From the NCBI GenBank assembly GCA_031287655.1, contig JAITSR010000237.1:1-20367 (forward strand): 20,367 nucleotides of DNA, given 5' to 3'. A model generated the notes under the pieces. That model was not told where the DNA came from. It did no database searches and saw only the letters and a program-made list of their open reading frames with translations. Origin of the DNA: Clostridiales bacterium. GTDB taxonomy: Bacteria > Bacillota > Clostridia > WRLR01. Both the position numbers and the translations under genes were made by a program. Below, in pieces: positions 7,507 through 14,986 of the stretch (positions are counted from its first letter, which is position 1; every line of letters begins with the position of its first letter).

Positions 7507-9271
7507 TGGCAGCGCATTGGTAATACTATATCGAGTATTCGTACAGGTCATTAAAATATCGCCGCTGTCCGGTTTTCTCTCTTTGATATACTACATTATT
7601 GATGGATTGTTTCCGGCGTACATCACATCCATATCTGTTTTGTTATTTGAAGCTGTCGCACAGTACATTGAGGGTTCCGCTGACATTTCAAGTGCAGGAT
7701 GGTTTGGCATACTGCTGCTTATCGGATATGGGGCAAAGCAGATTTTTCAATTCATCTCAAGTATTACGATCAATGCGGGAGTGTATGAAAAAGTCAGCAG
7801 TAACTCAAGCGGCTATCTTTCTGGAAAGTGCGCCGAATTACCGCTGATTGAATATGAAAACGCAAGTACAATGGATCGCAAGAATCGGGCTGCCAGGTGC
7901 GTTAGACGTGAAATCATCAGTCAACTTTATATGAATAATGTTACTATTGTTATGAGCGCGGTCGGCGTGATCTCAATTATCATTATTCTTTCATCGTACA
8001 GTTTACTGTTTATTCCGATTGGCTTATTGAGTGTGATTCCTTATTTTGTCGCCCGTATCATCCGCGGAAAGGAGTTTTACAAACTGAAAAAACGACAAAT
8101 CAAAAAGGAACGAAAAAGGGACTATCTTTGGAGCTTATTTACCGACAAGCAGTCAATCAAGGAAATGCGAGTTATGGGTTTTGGAGATTATATCTCACAG
8201 AAATGGCAAGCAGCTCGAAATGAGGTCAATGAGGAAACATGGAAGCTCGTTAAAAAGGACAGCTTGTCTTTGTCGATATGCGATTTATTTCGTATATTCG
8301 GATATGCGCTTTGCATTTTGCTCTCTTTTGCCCTTGTTATTCACAAAGAAATCTCGGTCGGTGTTTTTGGCGCCTGCATTGCCGCCTTCGCGTCTGTTCA
8401 AGGCCAAACAAAATCGTTTCTTATTGACCTCGGGAATATTCCGGAGAAAGTGAACTACGCCCGCGACTATTTTCAATTCATAGACAGAAGGGAAGCCGAT
8501 TGCTCTTTTGGCACGAAAACTGAAAGCATAAGAAAAATCGACTTAAAAAATATTCTATTCAAGTATCCGAATACGCAAAGCCACGCAATTAAGAATTTGA
8601 ATTTGACAATAAACGCAGGAGAAAAAATCGCCCTTATCGGGGAAAATGGAAGCGGCAAGACAACACTTACAAAATTACTATTAGGCGTTTACCACCCTGC
8701 TTCCGGGGAAATTCTGGTGAATGACGATACAATGTCACAATATGATCGGGAACATTTTTTGAGAAGCTGGTCTATTATTTCTCAGCAATTCGCCCAATAC
8801 CATATGACGCTGAGAGAAAATGTCTCTATGTCTGACATTGGTTCGATGTCTGACGACAATGCAGTTAAACGGGCTTTGGAGGAAGCTGATTTTACTCTCG
8901 ATGAGTCAACAATGAATCTTGATACAATACTCGGAACAGAGTTTGGCGGAGTTGAACTCTCAGGCGGGCAATGGCAGAAGTTGGCGATTGCGCGCGGTGT
9001 ATTTAGAAATTGTGAGTTGATCGTTATGGATGAGCCTACAAGCGCGATAGACCCTATTTCGGAGACTGAGGTTCTTAGGCGGTTTTTGAAAATCGCCGAG
9101 GATAAAACCGCCATTATTGTGTCTCACAGGACAGGGCTATGTACCTTGGTTGATAAGATCGCTGTAATGAAGGATGGACAAATTGTGGAGTTTGGAACTC
9201 ATGATAATTTATTGGAGGAGGATGGCGAATATGCCAGATTGTTCAATGCTCAACGTCAATGGTATATCTGA
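7484..9271 (+). CDS. ABC exporter half-transporter 2 (membrane plus ATPase)
   Basis: This is the partner of the preceding gene: 595 residues with the same architecture. It has Walker A GENGSGKTT at 386, signature LSGGQWQK at 492, Walker B LIVMDEPTSAIDP at 512 and SHR at 547. The reading frame starts 23 nt before the upstream stop; GTAGGGGGG lies just ahead of ATG 7484, and ATG 7496 (MKNNGSAL) is an equally possible start. Either implies translational coupling. Both halves keep the catalytic glutamate after Walker B, so neither nucleotide site looks obviously degenerate. As with its partner, codon use is AT-rich compared with the window. Substrate unknown; a GNAT enzyme follows after 92 nt. 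Confidence 0.92.
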   Translation: MGSAMKNNGSALVILYRVFVQVIKISPLSGFLSLIYYIIDGLFPAYITSISVLLFEAVAQYIEGSADISSAGWFGILLLIGYGAKQIFQFISSITINAGVYEKVSSNSSGYLSGKCAELPLIEYENASTMDRKNRAARCVRREIISQLYMNNVTIVMSAVGVISIIIILSSYSLLFIPIGLLSVIPYFVARIIRGKEFYKLKKRQIKKERKRDYLWSLFTDKQSIKEMRVMGFGDYISQKWQAARNEVNEETWKLVKKDSLSLSICDLFRIFGYALCILLSFALVIHKEISVGVFGACIAAFASVQGQTKSFLIDLGNIPEKVNYARDYFQFIDRREADCSFGTKTESIRKIDLKNILFKYPNTQSHAIKNLNLTINAGEKIALIGENGSGKTTLTKLLLGVYHPASGEILVNDDTMSQYDREHFLRSWSIISQQFAQYHMTLRENVSMSDIGSMSDDNAVKRALEEADFTLDESTMNLDTILGTEFGGVELSGGQWQKLAIARGVFRNCELIVMDEPTSAIDPISETEVLRRFLKIAEDKTAIIVSHRTGLCTLVDKIAVMKDGQIVEFGTHDNLLEEDGEYARLFNAQRQWYI

Positions 9272-9363
9272 ATTACAAACCGAGACTCGAAGAATGATTT
9301 GTCTAATGGTTAAACGTATGCTCCCAGCTCGACGAAACGGGAATATGGCCTTGGAGGGAAACA

Positions 9364-9906
9364 ATGTTAAATGATATTCAGAATAAGAACGCAGGGGAAA
9401 TTGCAGAGAACAGTCTGCAAGTTATTCCTATGACGATACAGCACATCCCTTTTCTGCACGGTCTGTTTCAAGACACTACCAACAAAAACGCCCTCCACGC
9501 AAAAGCCTTTACGCTTGCCGAATGGCAGGAAGTGTTCGCCGCTTCACAGGCGGATCGTGATGAGGAACTGTTTGTCGTCACGCGGGGCGGCAGCTTGGTC
9601 GCTTGGATAAAAATCAATGGGCTGGAAGGTGATACCGCTTGGATTTCAATGTTGGTTGTTGACAGTCGACATCATAGAGAGGGGATTGGCAGCTTTGCAG
9701 TTCGTTTTGCTGAAGAATATGCTATCAAACGCGGATTTGTACGAATGGGTATCCACACAACTGAAGACAATATCCCCGCGCGGGAATGTTATAAAAAGGC
9801 AGGCTATGCTATTACGGATAGCGGAGAGTGTCACGGTTCAGATGGAATAATGCGCAATGGGTACACGTTCAAAAAGTCCTTTTGCAAAAGATGCGGATGT
9901 ATATAA
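9364..9906 (+). CDS. GNAT family N-acetyltransferase
   Basis: This is a predicted acetyl-CoA-dependent acetyltransferase of 180 residues. The GNAT core is clear: a beta strand ending WISMLVVDSRHHREGIGS (acetyl-CoA pyrophosphate loop of the R-x-x-G-x-G type, about residues 97-114), then a helix AVRFAEEYA and motif B near residues 138-150 (NIPARECYKKAGY). TTGGAGGGAAACA precedes the ATG. It lies 92 nt after the exporter pair, shares its AT-rich composition and is probably the third gene of the same transcript. That pairing suggests modification of, or resistance to, the exported compound. The acceptor cannot be told from sequence. The C-terminus carries a CKRCGC cluster, which is uncommon in this family and may simply be a tail. 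Confidence 0.88.
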   Translation: MLNDIQNKNAGEIAENSLQVIPMTIQHIPFLHGLFQDTTNKNALHAKAFTLAEWQEVFAASQADRDEELFVVTRGGSLVAWIKINGLEGDTAWISMLVVDSRHHREGIGSFAVRFAEEYAIKRGFVRMGIHTTEDNIPARECYKKAGYAITDSGECHGSDGIMRNGYTFKKSFCKRCGCI

Positions 9907-10061
9907 ACATCCGGACTCAACGATGGACGGCGCGGTCGAATGGTTGACAAAAAGGTCTCTAAAATTGAAAAAAACTGATAACTGCGAATAAAATGATCAT
10001 GAGAGGGGAGTCGGGGAGAACCAAAAGGTTCACCTCGAAGAAAATAAAAGGAGGCGATCCA

Positions 10062-12299
10062 TTGATTCTATTTTATCAGAGGACCAGCGACCGGGACCGG
10101 ATTCCATGTATCCGGTTCGGCGTTGAACAGCTCCGCGAGGCGCTCGCCGCGCGCGGGGTCCGCACGGCGGAGGAGCGCTTGCGCTTCTATCCGCCCGCGA
10201 CGGGCGGCGGCGGCCCGTCAAACGGCGGCGTATCAGCCGGAGACGGTCTGTCAGGCGGCGGACTTTCAGCCGATGGCAGTCCAGTCGGCAGCTCAACCGG
10301 CAGTCCGTCGACCGGTGCCGTATCAGCCGGAGAAGGCTCGTCGACCGGCGGCATATCCTGTTTTGTCATTTCGCTCCAGAAGGACGGCCTGCTGCCGGGG
10401 CTTGGCACGCTTGCGCGGGAGTCCTTTGTGATCCGCCGGACGGGCGGCGCGGTCCACATCGTCGGGGCGGACGACACCGGCGCGATGTACGGCGCGCTCG
10501 ACGCCGCCGAGTCCGTTTTGCTCGACGGGCCGGACGCCGTGAAAGACAAGCATGAGCTGCCCTTCCTCGCAAAGCGCGGCGTCAAGTTCAACCTCCCCTA
10601 TCAGCCCTATGGGCCGGGCGAGGTCTTTGACAAAAACAAAGAGCTCTGCATGACGATTGATTTTTGGAGGGACTATATCGACTTTCTCGCAAAAAACCGC
10701 TACAACTGTCTCAGCCTCTGGTCGATGAACCCGTTTGAGATGATGTTCCGCATCGAAAAATATCCCGGCGCGACCCCCTATACGGACGCGGAGCTGCGGC
10801 GCTTCAAGGAGGTCTACACGTTCATCTTCCGGCACGCGCAGGCGCGCGGGATCGAGACTTATCTGATCACATGGAATCTGCGCATCACGCCGCATATCGC
10901 GCAGGGGCTCGGTCTCCCGCCGGAAATCGCGGCGCGCACGCACGACCGGAAGGACATCGGCATACGCCAGTCGCTCGAGGTGGTCAAAGACTACTACCGC
11001 GAGGCGATCAAAACGCTGCTGATGACCTACCCCGAGATGACGGGGCTTGGCACGACAAACAGCGAGGAGCTGACCGGGACCGTCGAGGAGCGCCAGCAGT
11101 GGGTCGCCGATACCTATCTTGAGGCGGCCGCGGAGCTGAACTTCCCGACCCCCTTCATTCACCGCACAAATACGTCCAACGGTACCGTGACGCAGGAGAT
11201 TTTCCTTTCGCGCTACAATCACCCGGACAAGTACATCAGCTGGAAGTATTCAAACGCGCATATGTACTCGCACCCGCTGCCGCGCTTTGAGGAGCTTTTT
11301 AACGCGTGGGGCAGCATGAACCTTGAGGCGGACGGGATCAAGGTCATTTATACGGTGCGCAACGACGACTTTCACAATCTGCGCGGCTGCGACCCCGGCT
11401 TTATCGCGCGGTACATTCACGGCATGAAGGAAGGGAAAAACTACGTCGCAGGTTTCTATTGGGGCGCGGACGGCTATGTGTGGGCGGGCGAGACGCAGCA
11501 TGTTTCAAACAAGCACCAGAACTGGAAGTATTCGTTTGAAAAGCATTGGATGCAGTTTGAAATGCTGGGCCGCCTCGGATACAACCCGAATCTCGACCCG
11601 ACGCTCTGGGAAAAGAAGTTTGCCCATAAATACGGCGCGGCGGCCGGCGTGCCGCTCTACCGCGGACTCTGCGCGGGCGTCCGTATCCTCTGCGCCGTGA
11701 ACCGGCTCTACTGGTGGCACTACGACGCGAACTGGCATCCGGAGTCCATGCTGTCGATGGGCGGCGTAAAAACGATTCTGGAATTTATCGAAAACGACGC
11801 GATGCCGCTCGCCGGAATGGTGTCGATCAAGGAATACGCCGCGGGGAAGCGCGCGGGCAGAATCCCGCCGGGCGAGAATCCGGAGCACATTTTGGCGCTG
11901 ATCGCGGCGGAGCTTGACACGATCCGGCGGAACGCCGACCTTGTGCAGGCGGAGCTCGACGCGGGGCGGGACGCGGAGGACCTTGCCTGTGCGCAGCTCG
12001 ACCTGCTGGCGTGGCACGCGCTCGGGAGCTATTACCGCTGCAAGTTCGACGCGGCCGTAAAACTCGCGATCTACCGGGGGAACGGCGACGAGGCGCTAAA
12101 GGCGGACGCGCTCGGCGCGCTCAGGCTCGGACTCGATTTTTGGAAGGAGCTGAGTCTGATCGGGGCGCAGCACTACCTCCCCTACTACATGGGCCGCGTG
12201 CAGCAGACTTTCGGGTGGAGCTACTATATCGACGAAATCGAGCGGGACATCTTCCTCGCGTCGACGGTCCGGCCCGAATCGGCGGCTGAAAAATACTAA
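10062..12299 (+). CDS. GH67-like alpha-glucuronidase family glycoside hydrolase
   Basis: The protein is about 745 residues from a TTG start at 10062, preceded by AAAGGAGG with 8-nt spacing. An in-frame ATG at 9993 has no ribosome binding site. The N-terminal part (FVISLQKDG, ESFVIRRTGG, VGADDTGAMYGALDAAESV) matches the small alpha/beta domain before the barrel in GH67 and GH20-type enzymes. The barrel then runs through RGVKFNLPYQPYG, DFWRDYIDFLAKNRYN and TGLGTTNSEELTG. Glu335/Glu336 in the last segment lie where GH67 enzymes have a catalytic glutamate motif (xxNSEGxPG-like). Function is inferred as removal of a uronic acid or related residue from imported oligosaccharide. Residues 33-98 are a Gly/Ser-rich insert made by the dispersed repeat. 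No signal peptide is seen. The exact substrate is uncertain. Confidence 0.8.
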   Translation: MILFYQRTSDRDRIPCIRFGVEQLREALAARGVRTAEERLRFYPPATGGGGPSNGGVSAGDGLSGGGLSADGSPVGSSTGSPSTGAVSAGEGSSTGGISCFVISLQKDGLLPGLGTLARESFVIRRTGGAVHIVGADDTGAMYGALDAAESVLLDGPDAVKDKHELPFLAKRGVKFNLPYQPYGPGEVFDKNKELCMTIDFWRDYIDFLAKNRYNCLSLWSMNPFEMMFRIEKYPGATPYTDAELRRFKEVYTFIFRHAQARGIETYLITWNLRITPHIAQGLGLPPEIAARTHDRKDIGIRQSLEVVKDYYREAIKTLLMTYPEMTGLGTTNSEELTGTVEERQQWVADTYLEAAAELNFPTPFIHRTNTSNGTVTQEIFLSRYNHPDKYISWKYSNAHMYSHPLPRFEELFNAWGSMNLEADGIKVIYTVRNDDFHNLRGCDPGFIARYIHGMKEGKNYVAGFYWGADGYVWAGETQHVSNKHQNWKYSFEKHWMQFEMLGRLGYNPNLDPTLWEKKFAHKYGAAAGVPLYRGLCAGVRILCAVNRLYWWHYDANWHPESMLSMGGVKTILEFIENDAMPLAGMVSIKEYAAGKRAGRIPPGENPEHILALIAAELDTIRRNADLVQAELDAGRDAEDLACAQLDLLAWHALGSYYRCKFDAAVKLAIYRGNGDEALKADALGALRLGLDFWKELSLIGAQHYLPYYMGRVQQTFGWSYYIDEIERDIFLASTVRPESAAEKY
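10159..10353 (+). repeat. Dispersed GC-rich repeat inserted in-frame in the GH67-like gene
   Basis: The first part (10163 to about 10235) is homologous to the intergenic copy at 5576 onward. The rest is a degenerate array of TCAGCCGG, TCAACCGG and TCGACCGG motifs, including GTATCAGCCGGAGA twice (10230 and 10319) and GTCGACCGG twice. It is translated without stops as RTAEERLRFYPPATGG, then a roughly 50-residue Gly/Ser/Thr/Ala linker ending just before ISCFVISLQ. It splits what would otherwise be a continuous N-terminal domain between LAARG and FVIS. Confidence 0.75.
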
Positions 12300-12310
12300 A
12301 AGCAGGGACG

Positions 12311-12420
12311 CAGGGATGGAAGCAGGAAAGCGGGGATGGAAGCAGGAAAGCAGGGATGGAGGCAGGAAAGCGGGGATGGAAGCAGGGAAGCAGGGAAAGA
12401 AGCAGGAAAGCAGGGAAAAA
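12311..12420 (+). repeat. 20-bp purine-rich tandem repeat (minisatellite)
   Basis: There are five full 20-bp units plus a half unit, consensus CAGGGATGGAAGCAGGAAAG, with units alternating CAGGG and CGGGG at their start. The array begins 11 nt after the stop of the GH67-like gene and runs up to the ribosome binding site of the GH42 gene. Because 20 is not a multiple of three it cannot encode a regular peptide repeat. It shares GCAGGAAAG with the 17-bp array at 2173-2282. Confidence 0.92.
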
Positions 12421-12440
12421 AGGAAGGGAAGGTGAATCTT

Positions 12441-14660
12441 TTGGATGGCAGTATGAAGAAGGAATATCCGCAGGTCGCGTATGGGGCCGTTTATTTTCGC
12501 AAATCGAACCCGCCCCGCGAGGATTGGGCGCGCGACTACAAGCAAGCCGCCGCGGACGGAATGAACCTGTTCCGCCACTGGTTTTTATGGGGCGCGATCG
12601 AGGTTGCGCCCGGCGTATACGACTGGGACGACTATGACGCGCAGCTTGAGTTCGGTGAGGTGAACGGGATCGGGACGGTGATCGCCGAGTTTTCCGAGTG
12701 CTCGCCCGAGTGGTTTTTTCACGACCACAAATCTTGCTATTCCGTGAGCCGCACGGGAGTCCAAGCCCCGTACAGCGGGCTTTCCGGCTCCTGCGCGACG
12801 GGCGGCTTCGTACCCGGCGGCCTGTGCCTCGACAACCCCGAGACGCGCGAATATGTCGAGCGGTTCCTGCGCGCGCTGGCCGGTCGCTACAAAGAATTTC
12901 CGGGGCTGTTTGGGTACGATGTGTGGAATGAATGCAACTATCATCCGGACATGTGTTTTTGCGAGCATACGGAGCAGAAGTTTCGGGACTGGCTTTTGGC
13001 AAAGTACGGTTCGCTCGAGGCGCTCGGGAAGGCTTGGTACCGCTACAGCTACGCGGATTGGAGCCATGTCCGCGCGCCGCGTTTTTCGGAGCTGCACCCC
13101 CAGTGTATGGACTGGCTCGCGTTCCGCAAGCAGAATTACTATGAAAATTATCAGTGGAAGGTCGGGATCATCCGCTCCGTCGACCCGGACGCGCGGATTA
13201 CGGCGCATGGCGTCGCGGCCTCGCTCGACTACACCTACGGCGACGGCAATGACGACTGGCTCGCGGCGGAGCAGGTGGAGTCGTATGGCATGACGTGGGT
13301 GATGGGCCGCAAGGGGACGGAGCCTTGGAAACAGTGGCAGGCCGTCGACCTCGTGCGCGCCGCGTCGCGCGGCAAGACCTTTTGGCACGCCGAAATGCAG
13401 GGCGGGCCGCTGTGGCTGCAGCCGCAGGTCATAGGCCGCGAAAAGGAGGATGGCCGCGTCGCAGAGGCGGAGGACGTGCGGCTTTGGAACCTCGTCTCCC
13501 TCGCGGGCGGCGCGCGCGGCGTACTCTATCTCCGCTGGCGCTCGCTGCTGGACGGCCCGCTGTTTGGGGCGTTCGGCCTATACAGCAACGACGGCGCGCC
13601 CAACGACCGTTCCCGTATGGCGTCTGTGATCGCGAAATGGGCGAACAGCAAGGAGACCGCGGCGCTTTTCGCGGCGCGCCCCGACCCGGCGGACGTCGGG
13701 ATTGTCGTACTCGACCAGATTCAGGAGTTCAACCGGCTGATGCAGCAGGCGGGCCCCGGCAAGTTCTACGCGCGCTGCCAATGGGGCGCGTACAGGGCGT
13801 TTTTTGACAGTCATATCCCTGTCGATTTCGTGCATTTTGACGACATCGGCCGATACCGGACGCTGTACTTTGCGTATCCGATTCAACTGAACGCGGATCA
13901 GGCGCAAACGCTGATGAGCTGGGTCCGCGGCGGGGGGCGGCTGATCTGCGAGGGTTTTCCCGGATATTTTGGCGACCGCGGGAAGGTCGGGACGACACAG
14001 CCGAACAGCGGCCTCGACGAGATGTTCGGCGTCCGCGAGGCCTCGGCGGAGTTTATGCCCGACCTCGGCGACCGCATTGTGTTTGACGCGATGGGGGTGA
14101 GCGGCGTGCCGGGCGGGCTGTTCCGCCAGAGCTATCAAATGTCGGACGGCGGCGCGGCCCGGATCGGGGCCTATCCGGACGGCGGCGTCGCCGCCGTCCA
14201 CAACCGGTATGGCGACGGCGCCGTGATTCTGTTAGGCACATTCCCGTCCGAAGGCTATTTTCGCGCGGGCGGCCCGGCTTTCCGCGCGCTGCTTGAAAAA
14301 TGTCTGGAAACCTTCGGCGTGGAGCCCTCCGTCCGAAATCTGGAAGGGGATGTATACACGCGGCTGTGGTCGGGCGGCGGGCGGCGGTATCTGTGGCTCG
14401 TCAATCACGACCGCAAGGAGCGGTGGGCGCGCGTCCGGCTGTCGCCGCCGCGGCAGGACGGCCTTGCCGCGGGCGCGGCGGGTCCCGCGTCGGATACAGG
14501 GTCAGTAGGCGCGGCGCGTTCAGCAGGCGCGACGGCGCCTAGCCTCACGGAGCCCGTCCGCGTCTTATGGGGGCGCAGGGACGCCGTTTTACGCCTCGGC
14601 GGCGGTCTGATCGAGGCCGCTGTTCCGGGCCGCGACGCAATCGTGCTCGAACTTTTGTAA
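12441..14660 (+). CDS. GH42 beta-galactosidase-like glycoside hydrolase
   Basis: This is a predicted retaining glycosidase of about 739 residues acting on beta-galactosides or related linkages. The N-terminus gives a GH42 barrel start (GMNLFRHWFLWGAIEVAPGV, then YDWDDYD). The likely acid/base is Glu164 in GYDVWNECNYHP and the likely nucleophile is Glu318 in FWHAEMQGGPLW. A trimerisation-type domain follows (DVGIVVLDQIQEFNRLMQQ near residue 415), then a C-terminal beta domain. Start choice is uncertain: TTG 12441 has GGAAGGTGA 5 nt upstream, while GTG 12432 and ATG 12453 are alternatives; the ATG at 12336 lies inside the minisatellite and is rejected. Residues about 674-705 are an Ala/Gly/Ser-rich insert within the C-terminal domain. 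No secretion signal is visible, so cytoplasmic action is likely. It probably shares a transcript with the GH67-like gene. Confidence 0.86.
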   Translation: MDGSMKKEYPQVAYGAVYFRKSNPPREDWARDYKQAAADGMNLFRHWFLWGAIEVAPGVYDWDDYDAQLEFGEVNGIGTVIAEFSECSPEWFFHDHKSCYSVSRTGVQAPYSGLSGSCATGGFVPGGLCLDNPETREYVERFLRALAGRYKEFPGLFGYDVWNECNYHPDMCFCEHTEQKFRDWLLAKYGSLEALGKAWYRYSYADWSHVRAPRFSELHPQCMDWLAFRKQNYYENYQWKVGIIRSVDPDARITAHGVAASLDYTYGDGNDDWLAAEQVESYGMTWVMGRKGTEPWKQWQAVDLVRAASRGKTFWHAEMQGGPLWLQPQVIGREKEDGRVAEAEDVRLWNLVSLAGGARGVLYLRWRSLLDGPLFGAFGLYSNDGAPNDRSRMASVIAKWANSKETAALFAARPDPADVGIVVLDQIQEFNRLMQQAGPGKFYARCQWGAYRAFFDSHIPVDFVHFDDIGRYRTLYFAYPIQLNADQAQTLMSWVRGGGRLICEGFPGYFGDRGKVGTTQPNSGLDEMFGVREASAEFMPDLGDRIVFDAMGVSGVPGGLFRQSYQMSDGGAARIGAYPDGGVAAVHNRYGDGAVILLGTFPSEGYFRAGGPAFRALLEKCLETFGVEPSVRNLEGDVYTRLWSGGGRRYLWLVNHDRKERWARVRLSPPRQDGLAAGAAGPASDTGSVGAARSAGATAPSLTEPVRVLWGRRDAVLRLGGGLIEAAVPGRDAIVLELL

Positions 14661-14666
14661 AGTGCG

Positions 14667-14730
14667 GGGAGCGAGCGGACTGCGAGCGACGGCGAAGGAT
14701 TGCGAGCGGCGAAGGATCGAAGGATTGCAA
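14667..14730 (+). repeat. Degenerate GCGAGCGG / GCGAAGGAT repeat after the GH42 gene
   Basis: The motifs GCGAGCGG, GCGAGCGACGG, GCGAAGGATTGC and CGAAGGAT recur irregularly right after the GH42 stop. This is another purine-rich simple repeat in an intergenic position, as at 2173 and 12311, but less regular. It holds no gene and ends at the candidate -35 box. Confidence 0.55.
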
Positions 14731-14753
14731 CTTTGCATATAATAATGTATTAT
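14725..14753 (+). promoter_or_regulatory. Candidate promoter for the SDR-dehydratase unit
   Basis: TTGCAA at 14725-14730 and TATTAT at 14748-14753 are separated by 17 bp, within an AT-rich island between GC-rich genes. A good ribosome binding site (TTAGGAGGTCA) follows at about 14767. Matches are 4/6 and 5/6 to the vegetative consensus. An overlapping TATAAT at 14738 has no good -35 partner. Confidence 0.5.
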
Positions 14754-14777
14754 CTATTTAAAATTTTAGGAGGTCAC

Positions 14778-14982
14778 AAGAATGAAAGTCATCGGCGCTG
14801 GGCGTGACTTTCATTCTTTCGAGGGGAACCTTATGGTTCCGCCCCGAGGCCCCCTTCCTTCAATGAAGATGAAGGGGAATCCCCCTCATCACTCCCCCAT
14901 GACCATTCCGGCATGGGGGTAGAGGTGAAGGCACAACGAGATTTTATGCCGTTTTGTGCCTTTCGCAGAAAGGAATGGTCAT
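14778..14982 (+). other. Highly structured leader upstream of the SDR gene
   Basis: Consecutive inverted repeats fill about 200 nt. Arms 14778-14791 and 14805-14818 are a perfect 14-bp match (AAGAATGAAAGTCA). Next comes a GGGGAACC / GGTTCCGCCCC stem with one bulge near 14822-14846, then CCCCTTC / GAAGGGG with an inner CTTC / GAAG. CCCCCATG / CATGGGGG lies at 14894-14901 and 14912-14919, and AAGGCACAA / TTGTGCCTT at 14928-14936 and 14954-14962. A long-range pair joins ATGACCATTCC (14899-14909) to GGAATGGTCAT (14972-14982), next to the SDR start. It could be a riboswitch-like leader, a small structured RNA or an inserted palindromic element. I do not recognise a known class. Confidence 0.55.
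14782..14922 (+). CDS. Possible 46-residue leader ORF
   Basis: ATG 14782 sits 8 nt after a textbook TTAGGAGG site and opens a 46-codon frame (MKVIGAGRDFHSFEGNL, later a Pro/Met/Lys-rich part) ending at TAG 14920. Its first codons form the 5' arm of the 14-bp hairpin, so folding would compete with initiation. The peptide resembles nothing I know, and its composition follows the palindromes, so it may be an untranslated relic of a displaced start site or a regulatory leader ORF. The good ribosome binding site is the main evidence. Confidence 0.3.
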   Translation: MKVIGAGRDFHSFEGNLMVPPRGPLPSMKMKGNPPHHSPMTIPAWG

Positions 14983-14986
14983 AAGC

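Noticed and set aside
5722..9271. Lantibiotic or sactipeptide export system
   Set aside because: No precursor peptide, modification enzyme or peptidase domain is visible in or around the exporter genes.
9944..9949. TTGACA as a promoter for the GH67-like gene
   Set aside because: A consensus -35 is present, but no acceptable -10 lies 16-18 bp downstream.
9993..10061. ATG 9993 as start of the GH67-like protein
   Set aside because: It has no ribosome binding site, whereas TTG 10062 has AAAGGAGG at ideal spacing and the family starts nearby.
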